Assembly: GCA_964619955.1 (NCBI GenBank)
Contig: CAZUJF010000002.1
Location: 263,937 to 327,936 of the forward strand
DNA from: JACQFK01 sp964619955
Lineage (GTDB): Bacteria > Planctomycetota > MHYJ01 > JACPRB01
Length of the DNA: 64,000 bases
Direction of reading: 5' to 3'
The notes under the pieces were generated by a model. The model ran no database searches and had not been told where the DNA came from. It saw only the letters and a program-made list of their open reading frames with translations. Shown in pieces: positions 8,049 through 17,129 of this stretch (within the stretch, counting starts at the first letter, position 1; each line of letters begins with the position of its first letter). A program made the position numbers and the translations under genes.

Positions 8049-8927
8049 TCAGGGGATCGTGATCGTCCTCCCGGCGGGCAGTTTGTCGGGTTGGAGTCCG
8101 ATCACATCGACATTCTCCCGATAGATCACATCCCAGTACCGGGCCGCCCCGTAGTAGGCGACCGACAAGGCGGGGAGGGTGTCGCTCGATGTGAGGAGGT
8201 GGGTCTTGCCGGCGGACTTCCAACCTTTGGGGGTGGACGTAAATCCCGCGTCCATTTCCTGGGCCAGCTGCTCTGCGGCCGCAAGCCGCCGGAAATTCAT
8301 GAGGGTCGGAGAATTCCGGAAGGCACGGTCGGCGGCTTCATGGTTCGAAAGGGTGGCCTTCTGGAGTGCCCGGACGATTTCCGGTTTGTTCCCGTCCTCG
8401 AGTCCGCTGTTGTTGATGGAGGCGCACATGCCGAGGCCGCGCATCGTTTCGATGATCGTCGCCGGGGAAGGATCCTTCTTCAGGAGGGGGAGGTAGTTGT
8501 CGAGGATCACCTTCTCGCAGTCGGCTTCGATCTTGTCCAGCGCGTCCGAGTCCAGCCCCGCCCCGGGGGCGAGACCTTTGATGGCTCCCTCGATGGCGCC
8601 CCTGGCCTCCTTGAGGCCCTTCTGCACCGCCTTGGACGCCTTCTTGCGCGCCACCAGCACGTCGAGACGTCGGGCGGGCCGTTTCCGGCTGGACCGGTAG
8701 TGTTCGAGCTGGCGTCGGAGCTCCGCGATGATCTGTGACGACGAGAGCCTGTGTTTCTTGTCGACCAGCGGATCAAAGCCGCCGATGACGTTCACGTTGA
8801 CGGGAATGCGTTCCCAATAGCGAAGGTGCTCGAGCCGGAGCAGGATCATGCGGTCGATGGCCTCCATTTGGGCCCTGACACGGTCCAGTTCCAGATTGCT
8901 CGCCGGAAGACCCATGATGACCCCCAT
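8049..8927 (-). CDS. LysM-domain protein of unknown function
   Basis: 292 aa. The last ~45 residues form a LysM-like module (DTLPALSVAYYG, ARYWDVIYREN, LPAGRTITIP), which usually binds peptidoglycan or chitin-type glycans. The N-terminal ~240 residues are charged and mostly helical with basic stretches (RSSRKRPARRLDVLVARKKASK) and match nothing I recognise. No signal peptide is visible at the annotated ATG, unusual for a LysM protein; C-terminal LysM modules without signal peptides also occur in phage-tail and secretion baseplate proteins. It is a separate transcription unit upstream of the SGNH/CocE pair on the same strand. Confidence 0.6.
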   Translation of the reverse strand: MGVIMGLPASNLELDRVRAQMEAIDRMILLRLEHLRYWERIPVNVNVIGGFDPLVDKKHRLSSSQIIAELRRQLEHYRSSRKRPARRLDVLVARKKASKAVQKGLKEARGAIEGAIKGLAPGAGLDSDALDKIEADCEKVILDNYLPLLKKDPSPATIIETMRGLGMCASINNSGLEDGNKPEIVRALQKATLSNHEAADRAFRNSPTLMNFRRLAAAEQLAQEMDAGFTSTPKGWKSAGKTHLLTSSDTLPALSVAYYGAARYWDVIYRENVDVIGLQPDKLPAGRTITIP

Positions 8928-9046
8928 GGTGATGGCCGAACCATGACCCTACCGCGGCAGGGGCCGCATTTCAATTCTTTGGGAACCAATTCTTCATTCG
9001 GGTGACGAATCTGCCGTGAACGGTCCTCGACCGGCGTTCCATTGGC

Positions 9047-10099
9047 ATGATGATCGTTCTGCTCCTGGCGCTCCAGGCTGCCCCGGCCGAGGTCCAGCGC
9101 ATCCCGTTCCCCGATTCGCGCATCACCGTCAGCGGGCTGGCGTGGTTCAGCGAGGACACGCCCGTGCTCCGGCGGCTCCCCGCAAGGCTCAAGGACACGT
9201 TCCGCGCGCCGGTCTGGGGACTCGCGCAGCATCCCTCGGGCGGGCGGCTGCGCTTCCGCAGCGATTCGCTCCAGGTGGGCATCCTGGCGGAGTCCCCCGA
9301 CGGGTCGGTGATGCACCACATCACGAGCATCGGCCAGAGCGGGTTCGATCTCTACGTCGACGGCGAATACTTCAACAGCGCGTGGCCGGACAAGGACCGC
9401 AAGATCGCCAAGACCTGGACCGTCGCCGCCGAGCGCAAGCTGCGGGACTTCACGATCTACCTGCCGCTCTACAAGGGCGTCGCCGTGAAGGAGCTCACGC
9501 TGGACGCGGGCGCGAAGATCGAGGGGCCCGCCGCCTTCGCGATCCCCAAGCCGGTCGTCCACTACGGATCGAGCATCACGCAGGGCGGCTGCGCGAGCAA
9601 TCCCGGCGCGAGCTGCCAGGCCTTCGTGTCGCGCTGGCTGAACGTCGACTTCGTGAACCTCGGGTTCAGCGGCAACGGCATGGGGGAGCCCGCGCTGGCG
9701 GAGGCGATCGCGGAGATCGACGCGTCCGCGTACGTGCTCGATTTCTGGGGCAATCCCAGCCCCGAGGTCTATGAGGCGGCGCTGCCGCCCTTCGTGGACA
9801 TCCTCCGCAAGAAGCATCCCGCGACGCCGATCCTGGTGCTCAGCCCGTTCTATTTCCCGGGGGAGTCGCTGGGCGGCGGCCTGTCCCTAGCGCAGCAGAA
9901 GAAGCGCGCGACGGCGCGCGCGTTCGTGGAGGAACGGCGCAAGGCCGGGGACGCGGCGATCAGCTTCGTGGACGGCCTCGAGATGCTCTCGCGCGAGCAG
10001 GCCGCGGGCCTCGTCGACGGCGTGCACGCCAACACGCTCGGCTTCTGGTTCAACGCCAAGGGGCTGGAGCCCCACCTGCGCCGCGCGCTCAAGCTGTGA
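9047..10099 (+). CDS. SGNH hydrolase of the GxDLY / GDSL_3 type
   Basis: 350 aa with signal peptide (MMIVLLLALQAAPA). The N-terminal beta-sandwich contains the GFDLYVDGEYF motif of the GxDLY domain. The catalytic domain has VVHYGSSITQGG (nucleophile Ser), GFSGNGMGEP (Gly/Asn blocks), LDFWGNP and DGVHANTLGFW (Asp/His pair). This architecture is typical of exported carbohydrate esterases in planctomycetes and Bacteroidota. It differs from the other SGNH enzyme in the window (6826-7998), so the two probably act on different esters. No clear Shine-Dalgarno sequence precedes the start. It converges on the beta-helix gene. Confidence 0.85.
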   Translation: MMIVLLLALQAAPAEVQRIPFPDSRITVSGLAWFSEDTPVLRRLPARLKDTFRAPVWGLAQHPSGGRLRFRSDSLQVGILAESPDGSVMHHITSIGQSGFDLYVDGEYFNSAWPDKDRKIAKTWTVAAERKLRDFTIYLPLYKGVAVKELTLDAGAKIEGPAAFAIPKPVVHYGSSITQGGCASNPGASCQAFVSRWLNVDFVNLGFSGNGMGEPALAEAIAEIDASAYVLDFWGNPSPEVYEAALPPFVDILRKKHPATPILVLSPFYFPGESLGGGLSLAQQKKRATARAFVEERRKAGDAAISFVDGLEMLSREQAAGLVDGVHANTLGFWFNAKGLEPHLRRALKL

Positions 10100-10111
10100 G
10101 CGGGGCTCGCC

Positions 10112-12232
10112 CTATTTCCGCGCGGGCGGAAGCTCCAGCGGCGGATAGGTCGCCGACTTCGCCTTCGCGATCCAGGCCGCGTCGCCATACACGCCGGCCT
10201 TGCTGTAATCGAAGGGCTTGAAGCCGAGCTTGAGGGCGGGCGACTCGGGCTTCAGGCGGAAGTCGCGCTTCCCGGCGTCCTCGAAGAGCGGATCGAGGAT
10301 GACGGAGTCCAGCTCGCGGCCGGTCTTCTGCCAGTCCTCGAGCGGCTTGCCGGCGAAGCCGATTTTCGCGCCGGCGTCGTTCCAGTAGAGGTTGCGGCGC
10401 GCCTCGACCTTCACCTTGTCCCAGGGCCCCGCCAGCGCGGGCCCCGTGCTCCAGATCACGAGGTTTTGCTCGAACGTGAACGAGAGGTGCGGCTCCACCC
10501 GCGTCGCTTGGATCTGATGCTGCCGGCTGAACGCCAGGATGTTGTTGCGGATGATGTTCTCCCGCCCGTAGTGCTGGTGGAAGCTGCCCGTCTTCGTGTC
10601 GTAGACCAGGTTGTTCTCGAAGAGGATCCCCGTGCTGCCCTCGTCCGTATACATCCCCCAGCCGCCGTACGAGTACGCGTGGATGTCGTGGAAGACGTTG
10701 TCCGAAACGACCGTGCCCTCCGAGGGCCCGAGCGTGTAGATGCCGCCCATGTCGCTCAGCAGGCCTTTCCCGAGTTGATGCACGTGGTTGAAGCGGATCT
10801 TGTTCCGCTTGCAGGCGCTCTCGCCGTAGCCCCAGCGCCATCCCGCGGAAATCCCCGTGTAAAAGAGGTCCGCGATTTCGTTGTGCGTGATCTCGTTGTC
10901 CGGGCTGGCGCCGATCCAGACGCCGACGGCGCAGGGGAAGATGTACCCGCCGTGCCGGAGGATGTTGTTGTCGACGACGTTGCGCGCGGTGAGTTCGGCC
11001 TCGTTCTTTCCCGCGCCCGTCTCGCCGATGCGGACGCCGCCGGCGCCGAAGTCGAAGAGATGGCAGCGCCGGACGACGTTGTCCGTGCAGCCCTTGCGCA
11101 GCCAGAGGGCGTAGGTGCCGACGTGGCCGATCTCGCAGTCCTCGATCGTCACGCGGCGGGCGAAGTCGGCCATGAAGACCGCGTCGATGGGCGCCGCGGC
11201 CTGGGCGGGCTCGAAGCCCTTCGGCGGCGTGACCCATTGCGCGTGGTGGAAGCTCAGGCCCTTGAACGAGAGGTGCTCGACGTAGGTTTTCGCCGCCGCA
11301 TCGCCCTGCAGGACGACGAACTTCTCCGTGACGGGCGCGACCACGTCGGCCTTGCTCATGTCCTCCCCGGGCAGCGGGAGGTAGGACAGGACCCCGTCGC
11401 GGGCGAGAAACCATTCGCCGGGGGCGTCGAGCGCGGCGCGGAAGTTCTCGAAGACGAGGGTGGACTCCTTCTTCCACGGGTTCCAGGGCTTCATGCCCTC
11501 GCCGTCGGTCGCGAGGGAGTGCTCCGCCGGATTGAGGGAATCGATGAAGCGGCGGGTGTTGTCCCAGTTGTGGTAGACGACGAGGTTGACGTCCTTGAGG
11601 GCCTCCGGCGGGAGCGGGGCGAGGGGGGCGAAGTCCTCGGGCCGCAGCCAGAGCGTCTGGCGGGCCTCCTTGGCGCGCTTGGCCTTGGGGTCGCCCGCGA
11701 GCTTCTCCTCGGCGATCTTGAGGGGCTGGAACCAGAATTTGTTCGGCGTGCGGGCGCGCACGGCGCGGCGGCCGTTGACGAAGAGCTGCTCGAAATACCA
11801 GGTGCCGGCCGCGACCTCGGCGACGCGGGTGGTCCAGACGCCGTCCGCCCCGGCGGTCCAGCCGCCGAGGGCGCGGCCGCCGCTGAAGAGGGGGCGCGCG
11901 CCCGGGACGGCCTCGTAGGAGACGGGCGCCTGGGCCGTGCCGCCGTCCTCGGGTTTCAGGAGCAGGGGGGCGTTGAGCGGATAACGTCCGTCGGCGACGA
12001 GGATGCGCACGGGCTTGTCGGAGCGTTTGCCGCCAAGCAGTTTGCGCAGCGCGTCGCGCGCGCCGGCGAGCGAGGCGACGGGGCCGTCGCTCTTGGCGGC
12101 GTTGGGTTGCGCGAGCGTTCCCGACCAGGCGTCGTTGCCGGCGGGGGAGACGTGCAGATCCAGCGTGTCGGCGGCGGGGGCGGCGGCGACGAGCAGCAGG
12201 GCGGCGAAGGCGGCGTGAACGGAGTTTCTCAT
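10112..12232 (-). CDS. Right-handed parallel beta-helix protein (GH141-like)
   Basis: 706 aa with signal peptide. It opens with LDLHVSPAGNDAWSGTLAQP and SLAGARDALRKL, the hallmark start of GH141-like beta-helix glycosidases. Helix rungs follow with repeated Asn ladders (VVRRCHLFDF, NVVDNNILRHGGYIF, DNEITHNEIADL, NKIRFNHVHQLG, ILFENNLVYDTK, NIIRNNILAFS). Known GH141 members include fucosidases and xylanases; the substrate is not predictable here. No Shine-Dalgarno sequence is seen. The neighbouring genes on both sides are also exported carbohydrate-related proteins, suggesting a loosely clustered glycan-degradation locus. Confidence 0.8.
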   Translation of the reverse strand: MRNSVHAAFAALLLVAAAPAADTLDLHVSPAGNDAWSGTLAQPNAAKSDGPVASLAGARDALRKLLGGKRSDKPVRILVADGRYPLNAPLLLKPEDGGTAQAPVSYEAVPGARPLFSGGRALGGWTAGADGVWTTRVAEVAAGTWYFEQLFVNGRRAVRARTPNKFWFQPLKIAEEKLAGDPKAKRAKEARQTLWLRPEDFAPLAPLPPEALKDVNLVVYHNWDNTRRFIDSLNPAEHSLATDGEGMKPWNPWKKESTLVFENFRAALDAPGEWFLARDGVLSYLPLPGEDMSKADVVAPVTEKFVVLQGDAAAKTYVEHLSFKGLSFHHAQWVTPPKGFEPAQAAAPIDAVFMADFARRVTIEDCEIGHVGTYALWLRKGCTDNVVRRCHLFDFGAGGVRIGETGAGKNEAELTARNVVDNNILRHGGYIFPCAVGVWIGASPDNEITHNEIADLFYTGISAGWRWGYGESACKRNKIRFNHVHQLGKGLLSDMGGIYTLGPSEGTVVSDNVFHDIHAYSYGGWGMYTDEGSTGILFENNLVYDTKTGSFHQHYGRENIIRNNILAFSRQHQIQATRVEPHLSFTFEQNLVIWSTGPALAGPWDKVKVEARRNLYWNDAGAKIGFAGKPLEDWQKTGRELDSVILDPLFEDAGKRDFRLKPESPALKLGFKPFDYSKAGVYGDAAWIAKAKSATYPPLELPPARK

Positions 12233-12297
12233 AGAGGAATAAGTAGACCAGCTGATTCCGGGAGGGACAAGCCAAATTGGGCCGCGAGCACCGGGAA

Positions 12298-15200
12298 CTA
12301 CCTGCCGAGGGCGCCCGCGTCCCGCGCGCCCGCCGGCTTCCGGCCGGTGAAATCGCGCAGCTGCGGCCCGTCGAATTCCCAGGCGTACAGCTCCTCGATC
12401 GTCGTATCCGCATCGGCCAGGGTCCCCTGCGCGATGCGGAGGAAGTCCAGCGCGCCGTCGAAGAATCGCCCCTCAGGGGCGCCGCCCACGTGGACGTCGC
12501 CGTCGTTGGCGAGGGACACCGTGCCGTCGATGCCCGCGGCGCTCGCGTCCTTCCGGCCGTCCACGTACAGAGTCAGGGTCCTCGCCTGCCGGTCGGCCTC
12601 GACGATCGCGTGATGCCAGCGGCCGTCGTTGACCTTGTTCCGGCTTTCCACGAGCGCCGACGCCCCCGCGCCCCTGACGCTGAAGACCAGCCGCCCCGCG
12701 GCATCGAGGGTCAGGCCGTAACCCGCCCCCTTCATCTTCTCCATCAGGACGCCGCCCGCGTGTCCGGGAGCCGTTTTGAAGTGAACCTCGATCAGGAGGT
12801 TCGACGTGTGGATCTGGGGGTTCTTCAACGCCTCGCCTTCGACGCTGCAAGGCTCCGGCTTCGCGCCCTCGTGCCGGCTCTTTTTCAAATCGCTGAAAGA
12901 GAAGGGCCTCATGAGGTCGGCATGCGCGAGCGTGGCGTACATCTTCCGGCCGGCGCTGAAGTTCAGCGCGCCCGGAATCCAGTCCTCCAGATCGCCCGGG
13001 GCATAGTCTCCGGCAGCCCCGTTGACGACCTTGAGCGGGTACATCGGCCGCTCCCGGTAGCTGTCCCGGGAAACGTGGTAGTCGGTCATGGTCCAGTGTT
13101 CGTCGGGGATGACGGTCGGATCGCCGCCGACGGGATAGAAGTTCCACTCGCCGACGACGCCGGACAGGGACCAGGGCACGAAGACCTTGACGCCCTTGCC
13201 GATCGCGGGGGAGCCCGCCGACGGCCTGAAGTCCCCCTTCGAGGGGTCCCTCAGCAGCGGCGCCTGGCTGACCTCCCCCAGGTCCGGCAGCAGGCTCCGG
13301 TGTTTCTCCAGGGCTCCCTTGAACGCGTCGAAGTCCGGGAGCCAGCGCCCGGAAGGTTCGAGCACGCCCAGTTCCTTGAAGTCATGGAAGAAGTTGCGCC
13401 CGTAGGCGTTGGTCTCCAGCGCGAAACGGGACTTCTGCGGGCCGGCGTCCTTGGCGTTGCCGTCGGCGGCCGTCCGGGCCGGATCGGCGTGGCGGAAGAC
13501 GTGTTTGCCGATGCCTTCCCAGACGTTGGCGAGGTACTTGTTGCGGCCCGCCGACGGCTCCTGCCGCCGGGAGCCCGTGTTGAAGTTGAAGATCGTGTTC
13601 TGAAAGAACGTGTTCTGGTAGCTGATGATCTCCTGGAAGGCGGCGCAGTTCACGACGGGACTGGCGACGTCCCTGGCTTTGCCCCAGGCGATGTTGTTGA
13701 AGTGGTAGTTCTTGAAGGCGCCGTCGAGGTAGTAGGCGTGGCCGAATCCCGCATCGGTGCCGCTGTAGCGTTCCCAGTTCCGGTATCCCAGGGCGTTGTA
13801 GGAGAGGTTGCCGAACACGTAGGCGGGGCCGCCCTGCCACGTCTCGATGCCGCCGTAGTCGTTGCAATTGAGCATCGACTCCCACACCTTGTTGTGGTGG
13901 ATCAGGATGCGGGTGAAGGGCACCTCGCCCCACATGCCGCTGACCTTGGCGCCGACCACGTCGATGCCCTGGGCGTAGGAGCGCTCGATCACGTTGCCCG
14001 CGATTTCGACCGTGCGCGCGCAGGTCACCTGGATGCCCGTTCCCGTGTTGAAGCGCGAGGGGCGCGTCCCGGTCTCCAGCGAGTGATTGCGGAGGATGCG
14101 CACGTCGCCCAGGCGTCCGCGCAGTTTCGCGTAGCCCCATCCCGAGCCGTCCGAGACGGAGAGGATGCCGTTGTCGGTGTGGCGGAAGTCGTTGTCCTCG
14201 ATCCGGACGTCGTCGACGCGCTGCCCCTCGAGCAGCGCCTTGATGCGGATCGGGAAGCAGACGTGTTCGAAGAGGCAGTTCGCGATGCGGATGTCCCGGC
14301 CGGAGCCCCAGACCCGCACGCAGCCCGGATGCGCGTCGGATCTCAGGCCCCAGGGCTTGGTGCTGAAGTCCCAGGTCGACGCCGTGATGTCCCAGGGGGC
14401 CGTCGTGAAGCGGAAGCTCAGACCGCTGATGTGCAGGTGTTCGACTTTGTCGCCGCCGACCAGATTCGCCCGCTTGCCGGCCTCGATGCGCGCGGTGTTG
14501 GGATCGGCGTCGCCCGGCAGGCGCAGATGGAGCCTCCCGCCCCTGCCCTTCCGCTCGAACCAGTATTCGCCGTCGGGGTCGTCGAGATAGTGCGGCTTGT
14601 CTTCGAGGTAGTACCGCATGTTCCGCATGATGACGCCGCCGGCGCCGCCGCCGGTCCAGCCCGCGAAGCCCAGGCCGTTCTGCTTCAGGTCGACGGTTTC
14701 CACGGGCGTGGGATAGGGCCCGCTCATGACCCAGCCGTACTCGGGCCAGATCAGGGCGCCCTTGAAGTACTCCTCCGGCTTGTCCTTGATGTGTTTCGTG
14801 TCGATGCCGAGATGGATCTCCTGGCCGCCCGCGTTCTTCGTCGTGTTGCCGAAGACCTTGCGCGGATTGTCCCACACCCACCATTCGCTCTTCACGTCGT
14901 CGGGGTTGGAGCGCTTCCAGTTCGGCGTGCGGGCCAGGGGAATGCGGAAGGCGTCGCCCTCCTTGCGGATCAGCCAGACGCTGCGCGGGGCGAAGTCGAG
15001 GTCCGCCACCCAGACCTTCCCGGGCTCGGGGATGTCCTTGTGATCCGTGCCCGGCTTCCAGCCGCCGACGCGCTCCGAGCCGCTGAGCACCGCTTCGCCG
15101 CTTCCCCAGGAGGGATCCCGGGTGAGGCGGATCGGCTGTCCGGGTTTCCCGGATTCGGCGACCTCGAGGCTTCCGCGGTAGTGCACGCCGCCCTTGAAGA

Positions 15201-15498
15201 CGTACGTGTGGATGCCCTTGCACGCCCTGGCGTTGCCGGCGGCTTCGGGATCCCAGGGATGGTGTTTCCACGGCGTCGCCTTGGAGCTTCCGTCCCGGGC
15301 GTCGTCTCCGGCGTCGAAGTCGATGTAGCGCACGGACCCGCCCTTCTCGAAGACATAGGGCCGGGGCTTCCACTTCAGGTCGCCGTGGTCCAGCACCTCG
15401 GCGTGCGGCTGCCGCCAGCTCCACTCGTCCTGCGCGCGGGCGGCAAGCGGGAAACTGCAGCCGACGGCGACGATCAGGGCCCGGGTGATGTCCTTCAT
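12298..15498 (-). CDS. Large beta-helix protein with C-terminal LamG domain
   Basis: 1066 aa with signal peptide (ITRALIVAVGCSFPLAARAQ). The central ~550 residues are parallel beta-helix rungs (IRIANCLFEHVCFPIRIKAL, VRIEDNDFRHTDNGILSVSD, VRILRNHSLETGT, VEIAGNVIERSYAQGIDVVG, ILIHHNKVWES). The last ~170 residues form a laminin-G-like jelly roll (NLLIEVHFKTAPGHAGGVLM, VNDGRWHHAIVEADRQA, LTLYVDGRKDASAAG). It resembles secreted polysaccharide lyases or hydrolases with a binding module, but catalytic residues cannot be assigned. It lies in the same orientation as, and upstream of, the GH141-like gene. Confidence 0.78.
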   Translation of the reverse strand: MKDITRALIVAVGCSFPLAARAQDEWSWRQPHAEVLDHGDLKWKPRPYVFEKGGSVRYIDFDAGDDARDGSSKATPWKHHPWDPEAAGNARACKGIHTYVFKGGVHYRGSLEVAESGKPGQPIRLTRDPSWGSGEAVLSGSERVGGWKPGTDHKDIPEPGKVWVADLDFAPRSVWLIRKEGDAFRIPLARTPNWKRSNPDDVKSEWWVWDNPRKVFGNTTKNAGGQEIHLGIDTKHIKDKPEEYFKGALIWPEYGWVMSGPYPTPVETVDLKQNGLGFAGWTGGGAGGVIMRNMRYYLEDKPHYLDDPDGEYWFERKGRGGRLHLRLPGDADPNTARIEAGKRANLVGGDKVEHLHISGLSFRFTTAPWDITASTWDFSTKPWGLRSDAHPGCVRVWGSGRDIRIANCLFEHVCFPIRIKALLEGQRVDDVRIEDNDFRHTDNGILSVSDGSGWGYAKLRGRLGDVRILRNHSLETGTRPSRFNTGTGIQVTCARTVEIAGNVIERSYAQGIDVVGAKVSGMWGEVPFTRILIHHNKVWESMLNCNDYGGIETWQGGPAYVFGNLSYNALGYRNWERYSGTDAGFGHAYYLDGAFKNYHFNNIAWGKARDVASPVVNCAAFQEIISYQNTFFQNTIFNFNTGSRRQEPSAGRNKYLANVWEGIGKHVFRHADPARTAADGNAKDAGPQKSRFALETNAYGRNFFHDFKELGVLEPSGRWLPDFDAFKGALEKHRSLLPDLGEVSQAPLLRDPSKGDFRPSAGSPAIGKGVKVFVPWSLSGVVGEWNFYPVGGDPTVIPDEHWTMTDYHVSRDSYRERPMYPLKVVNGAAGDYAPGDLEDWIPGALNFSAGRKMYATLAHADLMRPFSFSDLKKSRHEGAKPEPCSVEGEALKNPQIHTSNLLIEVHFKTAPGHAGGVLMEKMKGAGYGLTLDAAGRLVFSVRGAGASALVESRNKVNDGRWHHAIVEADRQARTLTLYVDGRKDASAAGIDGTVSLANDGDVHVGGAPEGRFFDGALDFLRIAQGTLADADTTIEELYAWEFDGPQLRDFTGRKPAGARDAGALGR

Positions 15499-15550
15499 GA
15501 CGCGTTCCTCTCCGATAGCCGGCGGCCGTTCCGGATCCGGGCTGACGTTC

Positions 15551-17068
15551 TCATCTCGTCTTCTCCTCTTTCTTCCTCGCCGGAGCCGGACGGAGCCGGA
15601 TGATTTCCAGATTGTCGAGATAGATCTTTCCCGGCTGGCCCGGCGCGATCCAGAGATTGGGGACCGCCTCCCCGGGCTTGAAGCGGAGCGTCCGGCCGGA
15701 TTCCGTCCGCACGAGGTCGTTCAGCGGAACGACCAGGTGGGTCCACCGCTCCCGCGCCGCGTTCCAGATCGTGGCATTGACCGTGGCCTGCAGCGTCCGG
15801 CTCCACATGTGGAGGTCCAGCGTGCGCACCGAATCCTCCGCCCAGTAGTCGAAGCTGAGGACGAGGTCCTCGGCGTAGGGGAAGAGGCCCTGGCCGGCGG
15901 CGCTGATCTTGACGAGCGGACCGGCGACGCAAAAGCGGTCCCCGTCCCGCCCGGGTCCGCGCTCCAGCGATCCCGTGTCGAACGCCTTCGGCAGCCGGCC
16001 GTCCTCGAAGCCGAACCTGAGGACGGGTTCCGCGATCCTCCCGGGCAGCGGCCGGGCGGCGAGTTCGACTCCGGCGCCCGCGAGCGCGAAGTGCCCGCCG
16101 GGGACGTCGATCGCCGTGCCGGAGCGCGAGAGCCGCACCCGGCCCTCGGCGACGTCCAGCCGCGTCGCGTCGGGCTCGACCGCGAGGCGGAAGCTCGTCC
16201 CGACGATCCGCGCGTCGCCGTGCGGAGTCGCGATCAGCATCGCCCGCTCGGGGGCCTGTCGGGCCGCCTCGATCATCACGGAACCCCGGGCCAGGTCGAC
16301 CCATTTCCCGACGCCCTGCGCTCCCGCACGATCGGCCAGCGCGGCGATCTGCGTCTTCTCGCCCAGCTCCATCCGGGTGCCGTCGGGGAATCTCACGACC
16401 GCGCGGCTCCCGGGTCCCGACGTGCTCAAGCCCTGGCCCGCGAAGAGCGTCCGGGCCTGCCTGCCGCGTCCGCCGTCCACCTGCACGTCGCCGTCGCAGC
16501 GTTCCAGGACCGCCACGGCGGCGAGGACTTGCGTGGGCCGGGGGGGCGGGGGAACGAGGGGGGCCGGCGGCGGAGGCCGGGGGAGCGGGAGGGCCGGGCC
16601 GGGCGCCGGCAGGTCCGGCGCGCGCTCGATGTCTTTCGGAGGCTCGAAGCGGGGAGGCGGAAGGGTTTGGGGAGCGGGTTCCGGGGCCTGCAGGAGGGGC
16701 GGCCGCGGTTCCGGCGCGGACGGTTCCTCCTGGAGGAGCGCGGGAGCGCGTGCGATCGGCGTCTCGTGCGGCGGCGGCTTGAGGATCAGGAGCAGCGCGG
16801 CGACGGTGACCGCGGCCGCGGCGGCCAGCGGCGCGCGCATCGGGCTGGTGCGACGGACGGGCGAGCGGCGCGGTCGGGGCCGGATCGAGGGGGTCCTGGG
16901 GGCGGCGTCGAACGCGTCGCGGATCCCCGCTCCGAGGGTGCAGAGCCGGTCGAATTCGTTCCGGCAGCGTTCGCACGCCTCAAGATGAGCCGCGAGGCGC
17001 AGGGTCTCCGTCTCGGGGAGCTCCCCGCCGTAGAACGCGGTCCAGGTCCCGGGATCGGGGCAGCGCAT
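15551..17068 (-). CDS. FecR-domain anti-sigma/regulatory membrane protein
   Basis: 505 aa from ATG 17068. Domains in order: a zinc-finger-like anti-sigma N-terminus (RCPDPGTW...LAAHLEACERCRNEF, with H-x3-C-x2-C); a single membrane span near residue 90-110 (APLAAAAAVTVAALLLIL); a Pro-rich linker; a FecR domain (LFAGQGLSTSGPGSRAVVRFPDGTRMELG); and a C-terminal jelly-roll/LamG-like region (LVLSFDYWAEDSVRTLDLHMW). The layout suggests a sensor that sequesters the ECF sigma factor encoded at 18658-19218 and senses something in the periplasm. Its leader shares TGTACGAA and an identical spacing with the hydrolase gene upstream. Confidence 0.8.
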   Translation of the reverse strand: MRCPDPGTWTAFYGGELPETETLRLAAHLEACERCRNEFDRLCTLGAGIRDAFDAAPRTPSIRPRPRRSPVRRTSPMRAPLAAAAAVTVAALLLILKPPPHETPIARAPALLQEEPSAPEPRPPLLQAPEPAPQTLPPPRFEPPKDIERAPDLPAPGPALPLPRPPPPAPLVPPPPRPTQVLAAVAVLERCDGDVQVDGGRGRQARTLFAGQGLSTSGPGSRAVVRFPDGTRMELGEKTQIAALADRAGAQGVGKWVDLARGSVMIEAARQAPERAMLIATPHGDARIVGTSFRLAVEPDATRLDVAEGRVRLSRSGTAIDVPGGHFALAGAGVELAARPLPGRIAEPVLRFGFEDGRLPKAFDTGSLERGPGRDGDRFCVAGPLVKISAAGQGLFPYAEDLVLSFDYWAEDSVRTLDLHMWSRTLQATVNATIWNAARERWTHLVVPLNDLVRTESGRTLRFKPGEAVPNLWIAPGQPGKIYLDNLEIIRLRPAPARKKEEKTR

Positions 17069-17094
17069 GCAGGATAGAGCGGGCGCGGGGTGGT

Positions 17095-17102
17095 TTCGTA
17101 CA
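17095..17102 (-). promoter_or_regulatory. TGTACGAA leader motif before the FecR gene
   Basis: TGTACGAA lies on the minus strand 27 nt from the ATG at 17068. It is followed after 21 nt by CCTGCATGC, which contains the start codon. The same 8-mer, the same 21-nt spacing and the same start-codon context occur before the hydrolase gene (18641-18648). It may be a promoter element for the neighbouring ECF sigma factor. Confidence 0.4.
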
Positions 17103-17129
17103 CGCAAAGAGGAAGCCGTGGGAGGGCGT

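Noticed and set aside
10466..12613. 715-codon plus-strand frame across the GH141-like gene
   Set aside because: Same antisense artefact; no signal, motif or ribosome site, and it would cover two real genes.
12277..15603. 1108-codon open frame on the plus strand opposite the beta-helix/LamG gene
   Set aside because: It mirrors a gene with clear signal peptide, beta-helix rungs and LamG domain on the minus strand; its translation is Val/Ala/Arg/Asp-rich without domains, a normal effect of high third-position GC.
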